Assembly: GCA_018241225.1 (NCBI GenBank)
Contig: JAFEEG010000038.1
Coordinates: forward strand, 1-49,850
Length of the DNA: 49,850 nucleotides
From: Pseudomonadota bacterium
GTDB taxonomy: Bacteria; Pseudomonadota; Gammaproteobacteria; Burkholderiales; Burkholderiaceae_C
Direction of reading: 5' to 3'
The notes beneath the pieces are model-generated. The model ran no database searches. It was not told where the DNA came from and saw only the letters and a list, made by a program, of their open reading frames with translations. The position numbers and the translations under genes were made by a program. Shown one piece after another: positions 1 through 8,463 of the stretch; within the stretch, counting starts at the first letter, position 1; each line of letters begins with the position of its first letter.

Positions 1-44
1 GAATTAACGGGACAGGACACTAGTTGGATAGATCGTGCGAAGGG

Positions 45-72
45 CAGCCGTGCAGCTTGGGCTGCGCGGCTG
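45..72. other. Stem-loop downstream of ppc
   Basis: A 12-bp inverted repeat (45-56 with 61-72, one G-U type pair, 4-nt loop) lies 15 bp past the ppc stop codon. It could end ppc transcription on the minus strand, but no T-run follows it there, so it is not a canonical intrinsic terminator. I see nothing else in bases 1-87. Confidence 0.35.
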
Positions 73-87
73 CTCGGGCGGGCGCCT

Positions 88-2991
88 CTAGCCTGTGTTG
101 CGCAGCCCCGCAGCCACCCCGTTGATGGAGATGTGGATGCCGCGCTGCAGCCGCTCGCCGCTGTCGCCTGCGCGGTAGCGCCGCATCAGCTCCACCTGCA
201 GGTGGTGCAGCGGGTCGATATAGGGGAAGCGGTAGCGAATGGAGCGCTGCATGTCGGCATTGCCCTCCAGCCGCTGCTTGGCGCCCGTCACCAGCGTCAG
301 CGCCTCGGAGGTGCGGTGCCACTCGGCCTCGATCATGGCGAACACCTTCTTGCGCAGCTTGCGGTCTTCCACCAGCTCGGCATAGCGCGAGGCAAGCGCC
401 AGGTCGCTCTTGGCCAGCACCATGTCCATGTTCGACAGCAGCGTGCGGAAGAACGGCCACTGCGCATACATGCGCTGCAGCAGTGCCGTGCGCTCCTTGC
501 GCGCCGCCGCGTTGCCGGCAGCCTGCAGGAAGGCCTGCACGCCGGAGCCAAAGCCATACCAGCCCGGCAGCGTCAGGCGGCACTGGCCCCAGCTGAAGCT
601 CCATGGCACCGCGCGCAGGTCTTCGATGCTGCGGTTGGGGTTGCGCGAGGAAGGCCGCGAGCCGATGTTGAGTTCCGCGATCTCGCGGATGGGCGTGGAG
701 CTGAAGAAGTAGTCGCCGAAGTCAGGCGTGCCGTAGACCAGGTCGCGGTAGGCGGCCATGCTGGCGGCCGAGAGCTCGGCGGCCGCATCCATGAAGGACG
801 CCGGGGCGCCCTTGCGGCTGGGCAGCAGCGTGGCCTCCAGCGTGGCGGCCACCAGGGTTTCGAGGTTGCGCCGGCCGATCTCGCTGTTGGCGTACTTGGA
901 GCCGATCACCTCGCCCTGTTCGGTCAGGCGGATCTGCCCGCGCACCGTGCCGGGCGGCTGCGCCAGGATGGCCTGGTAGCTCGGGCCGCCGCCGCGACCC
1001 ACGGTGCCGCCACGGCCATGAAACATGCGCAGCCGCACGGCCTGGCCGTCGGGCGCTTCCTTGGCCATCTCGTCGAACAGCTGCACCAGCGCTGCGCCCG
1101 TGCGGTAGAGCTCCCAATTGCTGGTGAAGATGCCGCCGTCCTTGTTGCTGTCGGAGTAGCCCAGCATCACGTCCTGCTCGGCGCCCGAGCGGCGCACCAG
1201 CGCGGCAATGCCCGGCAGTTGGTAGAAGGCACGCACGATCGGCGCGGCATTGCGCAAGTCTTCGATGGTCTCGAACAGGGGCACGACGATCAGGTCGCAC
1301 ACCGCGTCGCCCAGGCCGGGCGCATCGCCGTTGAGCGCGCCGCGCATGAGGCCCACTTCCTTTTGCAGCAGCAGCACTTCCAGCAGGTCGCTCACCGTTT
1401 CGGTGTGGCTGATGATGTAGTGGCGGATGGCGTCGTTGCCGTAGGTGGCGCGGGCTGCGCGCGCCGCCACGAAGATGGCCAGCTCGCTCCTGGCCAGCGG
1501 CGAGTAGTTGGCGTCTGGCACGCGCAACGGGCGCGCTTCGTCGAGCAGGCGCAGCAGCAGGGCCTGCTTGGCCTCTTCGGTCAGCGACGCGTATTGCGGC
1601 TCGATGCGGGCAATGGACAGCAGCTCGGCCACCACGGCCTCGTGCTTGTCCGAACTCTGGCGCAGGTCCACCGTGGCCAGGTGAAAGCCGAACACTTCCA
1701 CCGCACGCACCAGCGGGCCCAGGCGCTGCCCGACCAGCGCTGCGCCGTGCTTCTCGCGCAGGGAGTCTTCGATGGTGCGCAGCTCTACGAGAAACTCCGC
1801 CGCCGACTTGTAGGGGTTTTGCGGTGCGACCGCATGGCGCGCCGCCTGGCCGCCGGTGAGTTCGTGCAGCGTGGCTGCCAGGCGCGCATAGACGCCGGTG
1901 AGGGCGCGGCGGTAGGGTTCGTCGCGACGGTGCTCGCTGGTGTCGGGCGAGCGCTCGGCCAGCGCGTGCATCTCGGGCGTGAGGTCCACCAGCGTGGCCG
2001 ACAGCGAAAGCTCGCCGCCCAGGTAGTGCACCTCGGTGAGGTAGTAGCGCAGCACCATTTCGGCCTGGCGGCGCAAGGCGTACTGCAGCGTGTCGGCCGT
2101 GACGTTGGGGTTGCCGTCGCGGTCGCCGCCGATCCACTGGCCCATGCGCAGGAAGGGCGCCACGCTTTCATGGCCCAGCGCGCGCTCCAGGTCGGCATAG
2201 ACGCGCGGGATCTCGCGCAGGAAGGTGGCTTCGTAGTAGCTCAGCGCGTTCTCGACCTCGTCCGCCACCGTCAGGCGCGAGAAGCGCAGCAGGCGCGTTT
2301 GCCACAGCTGCGTGACGCGGGTGCGGATCTGCTCCTCGTTCTGGGCCAGCTCGGCGGGCGTGAGCGCATCGGTCTTGTTCGAGCCGTGGGCCGCCGCCCA
2401 CACGCGCTGGCGCAGCACGATGTCTTCGCGCGCGGCCAGCAACTGGCCGATGCCGCGCTCGGCATCCAGGATGCTCTTGCGCTGCACCTCGGTGGGGTGG
2501 GCGGTGAGCACCGGCGAGAGGTAGCTGTGGGCCAGCGATTCCACGATGGCTTCGGTGGATACGCCGGCCTTGCGGATGCGCGCCAGCGCCACGTCCAGGC
2601 CACCTTCGATGGCCTCGCCAAGGCGCTCGGCGTCGGTGCGGCGGCGGATCTGGTGCCGGTCCTCGGCCAGGTTGGCCAGGTGGCTGAAGTAGGTGAAGGC
2701 GCGGATCACGCGCACCGTTTCGGCGGCAGACAGGCCCTTGAGCAGGTTCTTGAGCGCACGGTCGGCCGAGTGGTCCGCGTCGCGGCGAAAGGACACCGAC
2801 AGCGTGCGGATCTTCTCGACCAGGTCGAAGGTGGCCTTGCCCTCCTGCTCGCGGATCACGTCCCCGAGGATCCGGCCCAGCAGGCGGATGTCGGCGATGA
2901 GGGCCTGGTCGTTGGTATCCGGGCCGTTGCGGCGCGGGGTGGAAGTCTTCTTGTCCTTGATGGTCTTCACTTCTCTTGTTTCCTGGTCCAC
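88..2991 (-). CDS. ppc: Phosphoenolpyruvate carboxylase
   Basis: Anaplerotic cytosolic enzyme that carboxylates phosphoenolpyruvate with bicarbonate to oxaloacetate. The 967-residue protein shows the family signatures: LTAHPTEVQRKS with catalytic His165, GYSDSNKDGG with Lys617, the glycine-rich FHGRGGTVGRGGGP loop, and the conserved C-terminal end AAGLRNTG. It is longer than the roughly 880-residue E. coli enzyme, partly through a charged N-terminal tail. The start is a GTG with no clear ribosome site; a second in-frame GTG at 2970 (weak AAGAGAA upstream) is possible. It is divergent from hemC, with about 70 bp between them. The family assignment is very secure; only the exact start is open. 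Confidence 0.97.
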   Translation of the reverse strand: MDQETREVKTIKDKKTSTPRRNGPDTNDQALIADIRLLGRILGDVIREQEGKATFDLVEKIRTLSVSFRRDADHSADRALKNLLKGLSAAETVRVIRAFTYFSHLANLAEDRHQIRRRTDAERLGEAIEGGLDVALARIRKAGVSTEAIVESLAHSYLSPVLTAHPTEVQRKSILDAERGIGQLLAAREDIVLRQRVWAAAHGSNKTDALTPAELAQNEEQIRTRVTQLWQTRLLRFSRLTVADEVENALSYYEATFLREIPRVYADLERALGHESVAPFLRMGQWIGGDRDGNPNVTADTLQYALRRQAEMVLRYYLTEVHYLGGELSLSATLVDLTPEMHALAERSPDTSEHRRDEPYRRALTGVYARLAATLHELTGGQAARHAVAPQNPYKSAAEFLVELRTIEDSLREKHGAALVGQRLGPLVRAVEVFGFHLATVDLRQSSDKHEAVVAELLSIARIEPQYASLTEEAKQALLLRLLDEARPLRVPDANYSPLARSELAIFVAARAARATYGNDAIRHYIISHTETVSDLLEVLLLQKEVGLMRGALNGDAPGLGDAVCDLIVVPLFETIEDLRNAAPIVRAFYQLPGIAALVRRSGAEQDVMLGYSDSNKDGGIFTSNWELYRTGAALVQLFDEMAKEAPDGQAVRLRMFHGRGGTVGRGGGPSYQAILAQPPGTVRGQIRLTEQGEVIGSKYANSEIGRRNLETLVAATLEATLLPSRKGAPASFMDAAAELSAASMAAYRDLVYGTPDFGDYFFSSTPIREIAELNIGSRPSSRNPNRSIEDLRAVPWSFSWGQCRLTLPGWYGFGSGVQAFLQAAGNAAARKERTALLQRMYAQWPFFRTLLSNMDMVLAKSDLALASRYAELVEDRKLRKKVFAMIEAEWHRTSEALTLVTGAKQRLEGNADMQRSIRYRFPYIDPLHHLQVELMRRYRAGDSGERLQRGIHISINGVAAGLRNTG

Positions 2992-3002
2992 GCCGCGGGG
3001 TT

Positions 3003-3025
3003 GCTGCGTCGCAGCATGCTAGCAT
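3003..3025. promoter_or_regulatory. Two abutting palindromes between ppc and hemC
   Basis: GCTGCGTCGCAGC (3003-3015, perfect arms around one central base) is directly followed by ATGCTAGCAT (3016-3025, perfect palindrome). Both sit in the 69-bp space between the divergent ppc and hemC genes, where promoters for both must lie. They could be operator or structural elements. No convincing -35/-10 pair could be assigned for either gene. Confidence 0.3.
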
Positions 3026-3060
3026 CCACTGCACATTTTCTGAGCGCCGGAGACACGCTT

Positions 3061-3972
3061 TTGACCTCTCTCGTGATCGCCACGCGCGAAAGCCGCCTAG
3101 CCCTGTGGCAGGCACGACACGTTCAGTCCCTTCTTGAAGCGCGCGGCCACGCCGTGAGCCTGCTGGGCATGACCACCCAGGGCGACCAGATCCTCGACCG
3201 CTCGCTCAGCAAGGTGGGCGGCAAGGGCCTGTTCGTGAAGGAACTCGAACTCGCCCTGGAAGAAGGCCGCGCCGACCTGGCCGTGCATTCGCTCAAGGAC
3301 GTTCCCATGGAGCTGCCCCAGGGTTTTGCGCTGGCCTGCGTGCTCGAGCGCGAAGACCCGCGCGACGCGCTCGTCTCGCCGCGCTACGAGCGGCTGGCCG
3401 ACCTGCCGCAAGGCGCGGTGGTGGGCACATCGAGCCTGCGCCGCATGGTGCTGCTGCGCGCCGCGCGCCCCGACCTGCGCATCGAGCCCCTGCGCGGCAA
3501 CCTCGATACGCGCCTGCGCAAGCTCGACGAAGGCCAATACGACGCCATCGTGCTGGCCGCGGCCGGCCTCAAGCGGCTGGGCCTCGAAAGCCGCATCCGC
3601 ACCACCTTCGAGGTGGACGACATGCTGCCCGCGGCCGGGCAGGGCGCGCTGGGCATCGAAGTGCGCTCGTCCCGCCAGGACCTGATCGACCTGCTGGCGC
3701 CGCTGAGCTCCCGCTCCGACCTGCTGGCCACTGCCGCCGAGCGCGCGGTGAGCCGGGCCATGGGCGGCAGCTGTTCGATGCCGCTGGCCGCGCACGCGCG
3801 CTGGCAGGGCGGCGAGCTTCGCGTCGATGCGGCGTGGGGCGAGGTCGAGGGCCAGGCGCCGCTGGTGCGCGCACAGGTGCAGGGCCAGGCCGGCACGCAG
3901 GCGCAGGCCGAGGCCCTGGGCCAACAGGTGGCGCAGGCCTTGCGCCAGGGCGGAGCAAAAGCCAGTTCATGA
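3061..3972 (+). CDS. hemC: Hydroxymethylbilane synthase (porphobilinogen deaminase)
   Basis: Condenses four porphobilinogen molecules into hydroxymethylbilane in heme/siroheme synthesis. The 303-residue protein begins with the family-typical IATRESRLALWQA. It contains HSLKDVP, GTSSLRR and GNLDTRL, and GGSCSMPLAAHA, whose Cys238 should carry the dipyrromethane cofactor. I chose the TTG at 3061 because GGAG lies 9-12 bases upstream and the protein then starts like its relatives; an upstream in-frame ATG at 3016 would add 15 residues of unlikely sequence. The stop overlaps the hemD start by four bases (ATGA), so the two are probably translationally coupled. It is first gene of hemC-hemD-hemX-hemY. 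Confidence 0.96.
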   Translation: MTSLVIATRESRLALWQARHVQSLLEARGHAVSLLGMTTQGDQILDRSLSKVGGKGLFVKELELALEEGRADLAVHSLKDVPMELPQGFALACVLEREDPRDALVSPRYERLADLPQGAVVGTSSLRRMVLLRAARPDLRIEPLRGNLDTRLRKLDEGQYDAIVLAAAGLKRLGLESRIRTTFEVDDMLPAAGQGALGIEVRSSRQDLIDLLAPLSSRSDLLATAAERAVSRAMGGSCSMPLAAHARWQGGELRVDAAWGEVEGQAPLVRAQVQGQAGTQAQAEALGQQVAQALRQGGAKASS

Positions 3973-4745
3973 CCCAACGACGCGTGCTGGTGACCCGGCC
4001 GGAGCGAGAAGCGCTGCGCTGGGTCGAGGCGCTGCGCCAGCGTGGCATCGACGCCCACGCGCTGCCCTTGCTGGCCATCGAGCCCCTGGCGCACGACACT
4101 GCCCTGCAGGACGTCCGTGCGCGAGCCGATCGATTCGACGCCTGGATGTTCGTGAGCGCCGCGGCCGTGGAGCATTTCTTCGAAGCGGGCATGCCGGGCC
4201 TGCCAGATCCGCAGGGTCCGCGCTGCTGGTGCACCGGCCCGGGCACCGCAGGTGCATTGCGCGCGGCCGGTGTGCCGCAGGCGCGCATCGACGTGCCGGC
4301 ACCGGGCAGCGGGCAGTTCGATTCCGAAGCCCTTTGGCAGATCGTGCGTCCGCAGGTGCAAGCGGGTTTCCGGGTGCTGTTCGTGCGCGGCGCCGATACC
4401 AACGGGCAGGCCGCCGGGCGCGACTGGCTGTCGCGACAGGTGGCCGATGCCGGTGCCAGCCAGGAGACCGTGGCCACCTACCGCCGCCTGCCACCCGCGT
4501 GGACCGATGAAGCGCGCCGCATGGCCGAGGCAGCCGCGGGCGACGGCTCGGTGTGGCTTTTCAGCAGTTCCCAGGCCATTGCCAACCTGCGCGAAGAGCT
4601 GCCTGCTGCAGACTGGTCCGCGGCCCTGGCCGTGGCCACGCATCCGCGCATTGCGCAAAGCGCATCGGCCGCCGGATTTGGCCGTGTCCAGGCCTCGCTG
4701 CCCGAGCTCGACACCCTGATCGCCTCTATAGAATCCTTTCAATGA
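3969..4745 (+). CDS. hemD: Uroporphyrinogen-III synthase
   Basis: Cyclises hydroxymethylbilane, with inversion of ring D, to uroporphyrinogen III, the step after HemC. The 258-residue protein has the usual two-lobed HemD features: N-terminal VLVTRPEREALRWVEAL, a middle FVRGADTNGQ stretch and the VWLFSSSQAI motif near the C-terminus. HemD proteins diverge strongly, so much of the support comes from its place directly after hemC. It overlaps hemC by ATGA and overlaps the next gene by four bases (AATGAG), consistent with one tightly coupled operon. Confidence 0.92.
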   Translation: MTQRRVLVTRPEREALRWVEALRQRGIDAHALPLLAIEPLAHDTALQDVRARADRFDAWMFVSAAAVEHFFEAGMPGLPDPQGPRCWCTGPGTAGALRAAGVPQARIDVPAPGSGQFDSEALWQIVRPQVQAGFRVLFVRGADTNGQAAGRDWLSRQVADAGASQETVATYRRLPPAWTDEARRMAEAAAGDGSVWLFSSSQAIANLREELPAADWSAALAVATHPRIAQSASAAGFGRVQASLPELDTLIASIESFQ

Positions 4746-5827
4746 GCCTTGCCTCTTCGTCCGACCCATCCATGCAGGAACACGGTGAGCGCGTGCCCGT
4801 TGCGCTGGCTGCGCCAGCGGCCACGGTTTCGCATCCGGCCCCGCACGGCAACGCCTCGCGGCTGGTGTTGGGCGTGGTGGCAGCGGTGGCTTTCGCTTCG
4901 CTGCTGCTGGTGATCGCGCTGTGGCAGAAGGTCAGCGGCATGCAGGAGCAGCTGGCGCGCCAGAGCGCCGACTCGTTGGCGCAGGCCGCCGAGGCCCGCA
5001 CCCTGGCACGCCAGGCCAGCGAGACGGTGCAAGCCACTGCAGCCAAGGTGGCCGTCAACGAAGCCCGCGTGGCCGAGCTCACCCTGCAACGCAGCCAGCT
5101 CGAAGAGTTGATGACCAGCCTCTCGCGCTCGCGTGACGAGAACCTGGTGGTCGACATCGAATCGGCCGTGCGCCTGGGCCTGCAGCAGGCGCAGGTAACC
5201 GGCAACGTCGAGCCCCTGCTGGCCGCGCTCAAGGCGGGCGAGCAGCGGGTGTCCCGCTCGGTCCAGCCCCGGCTGGTTCCGCTGCAGCGCGCGCTGGCGC
5301 GCGATGCCGACAAGATCCAGGCTAGCTCCACCGGCAACACGGCCGACGCGCTGCACAAGCTCGATGACCTCATGCGCCTGGTGGACGATCTGCCCACGCT
5401 CAACGCGGTGGCCACCCAGACCGGCAGCCCGCTGTGGGCGCCCGACGCGCTGCCCGCCGATGCGCCGTGGTGGCAACGCGTGTTGTCGGCAGTGCGCTTC
5501 GAGCTGCGTTCCCTGGTGCGCGTCGGCCGTGTCGACAAGCCCGAAGCAGTGCTGGTCTCGCCCGAACAGGTGTTCTTCCTGCGCGAGAACCTCAAGCTCA
5601 AGCTGCTCAACGTGCGCCTGTCGCTGCTGTCGCGTCAACTCGACAGCGCCCGCAACGAACTGGCCGGTGTCACTGCCGCGCTCAACAAGTACTTCGACCC
5701 GCGTTCGCGCCGCACGCAGAGCGCAGCCACGCTGCTGCAGCAATTGCAGGCGCAGGTCAAGGAAGGCTCCGCGCCCAATGTCGACGAGACGCTGGCAGCG
5801 CTGTCCGCTGCGGCTGCCGGGCGCTGA
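4742..5827 (+). CDS. hemX: HemX-family membrane protein of the heme operon
   Basis: A 361-residue protein of the HemX family. The family is often labelled uroporphyrinogen-III C-methyltransferase, but no SAM-binding tetrapyrrole-methylase motif is visible here. A proline/alanine-rich cytoplasmic tail of about 40 residues leads to one transmembrane helix (about 41-60). A long Gln/Ala/Arg-rich coiled coil follows (about 62-130), then a mostly helical periplasmic-type domain with WWQRVLSAVR and FFLRENLKLKLLNVRLSLL, both characteristic of HemX. The position between hemD and hemY fits the usual hemCDXY order. Its biochemical role in the family is unsettled; an organising role in heme synthesis is inference. 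Confidence 0.88.
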   Translation: MSLASSSDPSMQEHGERVPVALAAPAATVSHPAPHGNASRLVLGVVAAVAFASLLLVIALWQKVSGMQEQLARQSADSLAQAAEARTLARQASETVQATAAKVAVNEARVAELTLQRSQLEELMTSLSRSRDENLVVDIESAVRLGLQQAQVTGNVEPLLAALKAGEQRVSRSVQPRLVPLQRALARDADKIQASSTGNTADALHKLDDLMRLVDDLPTLNAVATQTGSPLWAPDALPADAPWWQRVLSAVRFELRSLVRVGRVDKPEAVLVSPEQVFFLRENLKLKLLNVRLSLLSRQLDSARNELAGVTAALNKYFDPRSRRTQSAATLLQQLQAQVKEGSAPNVDETLAALSAAAAGR

Positions 5828-5842
5828 GGGCGGTCAACAGCA

Positions 5843-7129
5843 ATGCGCGCCGCACTCTGGCTCCTGGCCCTCTTTGGCATCGCCGCCGCAGTGGCGCTGT
5901 TTGCCGGCAACAACCAGGGCACCATCACGGTGTTCTGGCCGCCGTGGCGCGTGGACCTGTCGCTCAACCTGGTGCTGCTGAGCCTGGCCGCCTTGTTCGT
6001 GGCCCTGCACCTGGCGTTGCGCGGGCTGTCGGCGTTGTTCTCGCTTCCGCGCCAGGCGCGTCAATGGCGCATGCAGCAAAAGGAACGCGCGCTGCACGCC
6101 TCGCTGCTCGACGCGGTGGCGCAGCAATTGGCCGGGCGCTTTTCACGGGCGGGCAAGGCCGCGCAGGCCGCCCTGGCCCAGGAGCGCGCGCTGGCCGGGC
6201 TCGATGCCAAGCTGCCGCAGGCACTGCAGGTGCGCACCATGGCGCACTTGCTGGGTGCCGAAAGTGCGCATGCCCTGCAAGACCGTGCGGCGCGCGACGC
6301 GCATCTGCAGCATGCCTTGAACGAAGCCGCCACTGCCGGCAGCCAGCTCAGCCCCGAAACGCGTGAGGGGGCGGTATTGCGCGCCACCCTTTGGGCGCTG
6401 CACGACCGCGACGCCCCCACCGCGCTGGCCCGCCTGAAAGAGCTGCCGCACGGCGCCCAGCGCCGCACGCTGGCCCTGCGCCTGCGCCTGAAGGCCGCGA
6501 GGCTGGACCGCCGCACCCTGGACGCACTGGAAACCGCCCGCCTGCTGGCCAAGCACCGCGCCTTTTCACCCACCGCAGCGCAAAGCATCGTCCGCGGCCT
6601 GGCCACCGACCTGCTGTCCGAGGCGCATGACGCGAGCCAACTGCTTCGTGCCTGGGCCGAGCTGGAAGCCGAAGAGCGCGAAATGCCTGAAGTCGCCATT
6701 CATGCGGCGCAGCGCCAGGTGCTCCTGCGCGGCGACCTGGGCGTGGCACGCGGCTGGCTGCTTCCGGTCTGGGAGCGCATGGTGGCGCAGCCCAGCAGCC
6801 TGGGCGACGGCTTGCGGGTGAAGCTCGTGCGCGTGCTGGAGGCCGGGCTCGACTCGGTCGACGCCGATTGGTTGGCACGCATCGAGAGCGCGCAGCGCAA
6901 CAACCCGCGCGACGCCAACCTGCAATACCTGGCCGGCATGGCCTGCATGAAGCGCCAGCTGTGGGGCAAGGCCCAGCAGTTGCTGACCCAGGCCGGCCTG
7001 GGCCTGCAAGACCCCGGCCTGCATCGCCACGCCTGGCAGGCACTGGCGCGCCTGGCCGAACAGCGCGGCGACCAGGAGCAGGCCGCCGCCGCCTGGAAGC
7101 GGGCCGCCGAGGCCGACCTTTCCGCCTAG
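5843..7129 (+). CDS. hemY: HemY-family inner-membrane TPR protein
   Basis: A 428-residue protein with two N-terminal transmembrane segments (about 3-20 and 38-60). The family-typical GNNQGTITVFWPPWRVDLSLN loop lies between them, followed by a long alpha-helical TPR-like region ending in an Ala/Glu-rich helix. This is the proteobacterial HemY of hemCDXY operons, not the protoporphyrinogen oxidase that shares the name in Gram-positives. The family is linked to late heme synthesis, but its exact activity is not established. It starts 15 bp after hemX and is the last gene of the operon. Confidence 0.9.
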   Translation: MRAALWLLALFGIAAAVALFAGNNQGTITVFWPPWRVDLSLNLVLLSLAALFVALHLALRGLSALFSLPRQARQWRMQQKERALHASLLDAVAQQLAGRFSRAGKAAQAALAQERALAGLDAKLPQALQVRTMAHLLGAESAHALQDRAARDAHLQHALNEAATAGSQLSPETREGAVLRATLWALHDRDAPTALARLKELPHGAQRRTLALRLRLKAARLDRRTLDALETARLLAKHRAFSPTAAQSIVRGLATDLLSEAHDASQLLRAWAELEAEEREMPEVAIHAAQRQVLLRGDLGVARGWLLPVWERMVAQPSSLGDGLRVKLVRVLEAGLDSVDADWLARIESAQRNNPRDANLQYLAGMACMKRQLWGKAQQLLTQAGLGLQDPGLHRHAWQALARLAEQRGDQEQAAAAWKRAAEADLSA

Positions 7130-7243
7130 TCCGGGCGCCGCCTGGCGCGCCATCCGGCACCTGCATTTACGGGCTGCGCGCCCCCCAAGTTCCCGCCGAT
7201 TCCCAGCCATTAGTGCTAGCTCTCACGGAGGGCTGGCCTTCTA

Positions 7244-7296
7244 TTGACATTCGCTGTACATTCAGTAACTGATTGCAAAAGTATTAATGCGTTGCA
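7244..7296 (+). promoter_or_regulatory. AT-rich promoter-like region ahead of wza
   Basis: This AT-rich patch contains a perfect TTGACA (7244-7249), a TATTAA (7282-7287) and an inverted repeat TGCAA-N13-TTGCA (7274-7278 and 7292-7296). The two hexamers are too far apart (32 bp) to form one sigma-70 promoter and no good -10 is spaced correctly from TTGACA. I therefore call it only a promoter/operator region. It lies in the 182-bp gap between hemY and wza, where the polysaccharide export unit should start. Confidence 0.35.
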
Positions 7297-7311
7297 GTGG
7301 CGGAGGCTTGT

Positions 7312-8463
7312 TTGAAGACCTTGTACTTACGTGGCTTGTGGCTCTTGTGCATCGTGGCCTTGCTTCACGGATGCGCGTTGGTGCCCGGCTATGACTCGGT
7401 ACGCGACGAGAAATCCACCGCCATGCCGGTGCCCGGTACCGACACGGCCGACCTGCCGCCAGACGGTGCCATCACATCCATCACGCCCACCCTGATCGCG
7501 CAGATGCAGGCCGACCTGGCCAAGCCAGTCGGGCAGGACGTCCAGGCGCTGATGGCCGAAGCGGGTCAGTACCGCATTGGCGTGGGCGACACCATCGGCG
7601 TGTACGTCTACGACCACCCCGAGCTGGTCCTGAACTCCGCGACCACCGCAGGCGGCAGCGACCCGGCAAGCGTTTCTCCGGCGCCCGGCTTCATGGTGTC
7701 CAGCTCTGGCGTGCTGAGCTTTCCGTATGCGGGCCCGATCCAGGCCGCGGGCATGACCATCCAGGAGCTGTCCGACACGCTCACCAAGCGGCTCGCCCGG
7801 GTGTTCAGGGACCCCCAGTTGATGGTGCGCGTCGAAGCCTTCCGCAGCAAGCGTGCCTACATCGAAGGTGAGGTGGGTCGTCCTGGCCTGCAGCTGATCA
7901 CCGACATTCCGCTGACCCTGCCCGAGGCCATCAGCCGCGCGGGCGGCATTTCCGCGGCTGGCGACCGTTCCCATGTCACGCTCACCCGCAAAGGCGTGAC
8001 GACGTCCATCGACATGATGCGCCTGGCCCAGGCCGGCATCGACCCTTCGCGCATCCTGCTGGAGAACGGCGACATCCTGTTCGTTCGCAACCGGGATGAG
8101 CGCAAGGTGTTCGTGATGGGCGAAGTCGCCATCCAAACGCCCCTGCTGATGCGCAACGGGCGCCTGAGTCTCAACGACGCCCTGGCCGAGGCGGGCGGGG
8201 CGAGCCTGACGACCTCGAATCCGCGGCAGATCTACGTGATCCGCAACCAGCCGCAAGGTGGCTACAGCATCTATCACCTGGATGCCAAGAGCGCGACGGC
8301 CATTGCCATGGCGGACGGCTTTCCGCTCAAGCCCAGGGACGTGATCTATGTCGATCCGGTGCCGCTGGTGCAATGGAACCGCGTGATCAACCTGATCCTG
8401 CCCTCGACGACGGCCTACAGCTCGATCGTCACCCTTCCATCAACCACGAGGTCGGGGCGATGA
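7312..8463 (+). CDS. wza: Wza-type outer-membrane polysaccharide export lipoprotein
   Basis: Forms the outer-membrane channel for capsule or exopolysaccharide export. From the TTG at 7312 the 383-residue protein starts with a lipoprotein signal peptide ending in LLHGC (Cys21 would be lipidated). It then has the polysaccharide-export domain (YRIGVGDTIGVYVYDHPEL) and two SLBB-like segments (AYIEGEVGRPGLQL; VFVMGEVAIQTPLLM). I prefer this TTG because GGAGG ends 5 bases before it; a GTG at 7297 in the same frame is the alternative. The stop overlaps the wzc start by four bases, so the two are coupled. It is the first gene of the plus-strand half of the polysaccharide locus. Confidence 0.93.
   Translation: MKTLYLRGLWLLCIVALLHGCALVPGYDSVRDEKSTAMPVPGTDTADLPPDGAITSITPTLIAQMQADLAKPVGQDVQALMAEAGQYRIGVGDTIGVYVYDHPELVLNSATTAGGSDPASVSPAPGFMVSSSGVLSFPYAGPIQAAGMTIQELSDTLTKRLARVFRDPQLMVRVEAFRSKRAYIEGEVGRPGLQLITDIPLTLPEAISRAGGISAAGDRSHVTLTRKGVTTSIDMMRLAQAGIDPSRILLENGDILFVRNRDERKVFVMGEVAIQTPLLMRNGRLSLNDALAEAGGASLTTSNPRQIYVIRNQPQGGYSIYHLDAKSATAIAMADGFPLKPRDVIYVDPVPLVQWNRVINLILPSTTAYSSIVTLPSTTRSGR

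Noticed and set aside
133..3060. Very long open frame antisense to ppc, continuous with hemC
   Set aside because: It is the mirror of ppc codon bias in GC-rich DNA. Its translation is low-complexity Arg/His/Gln/Ala with no motif, and only the part from 3061 (hemC) is real.
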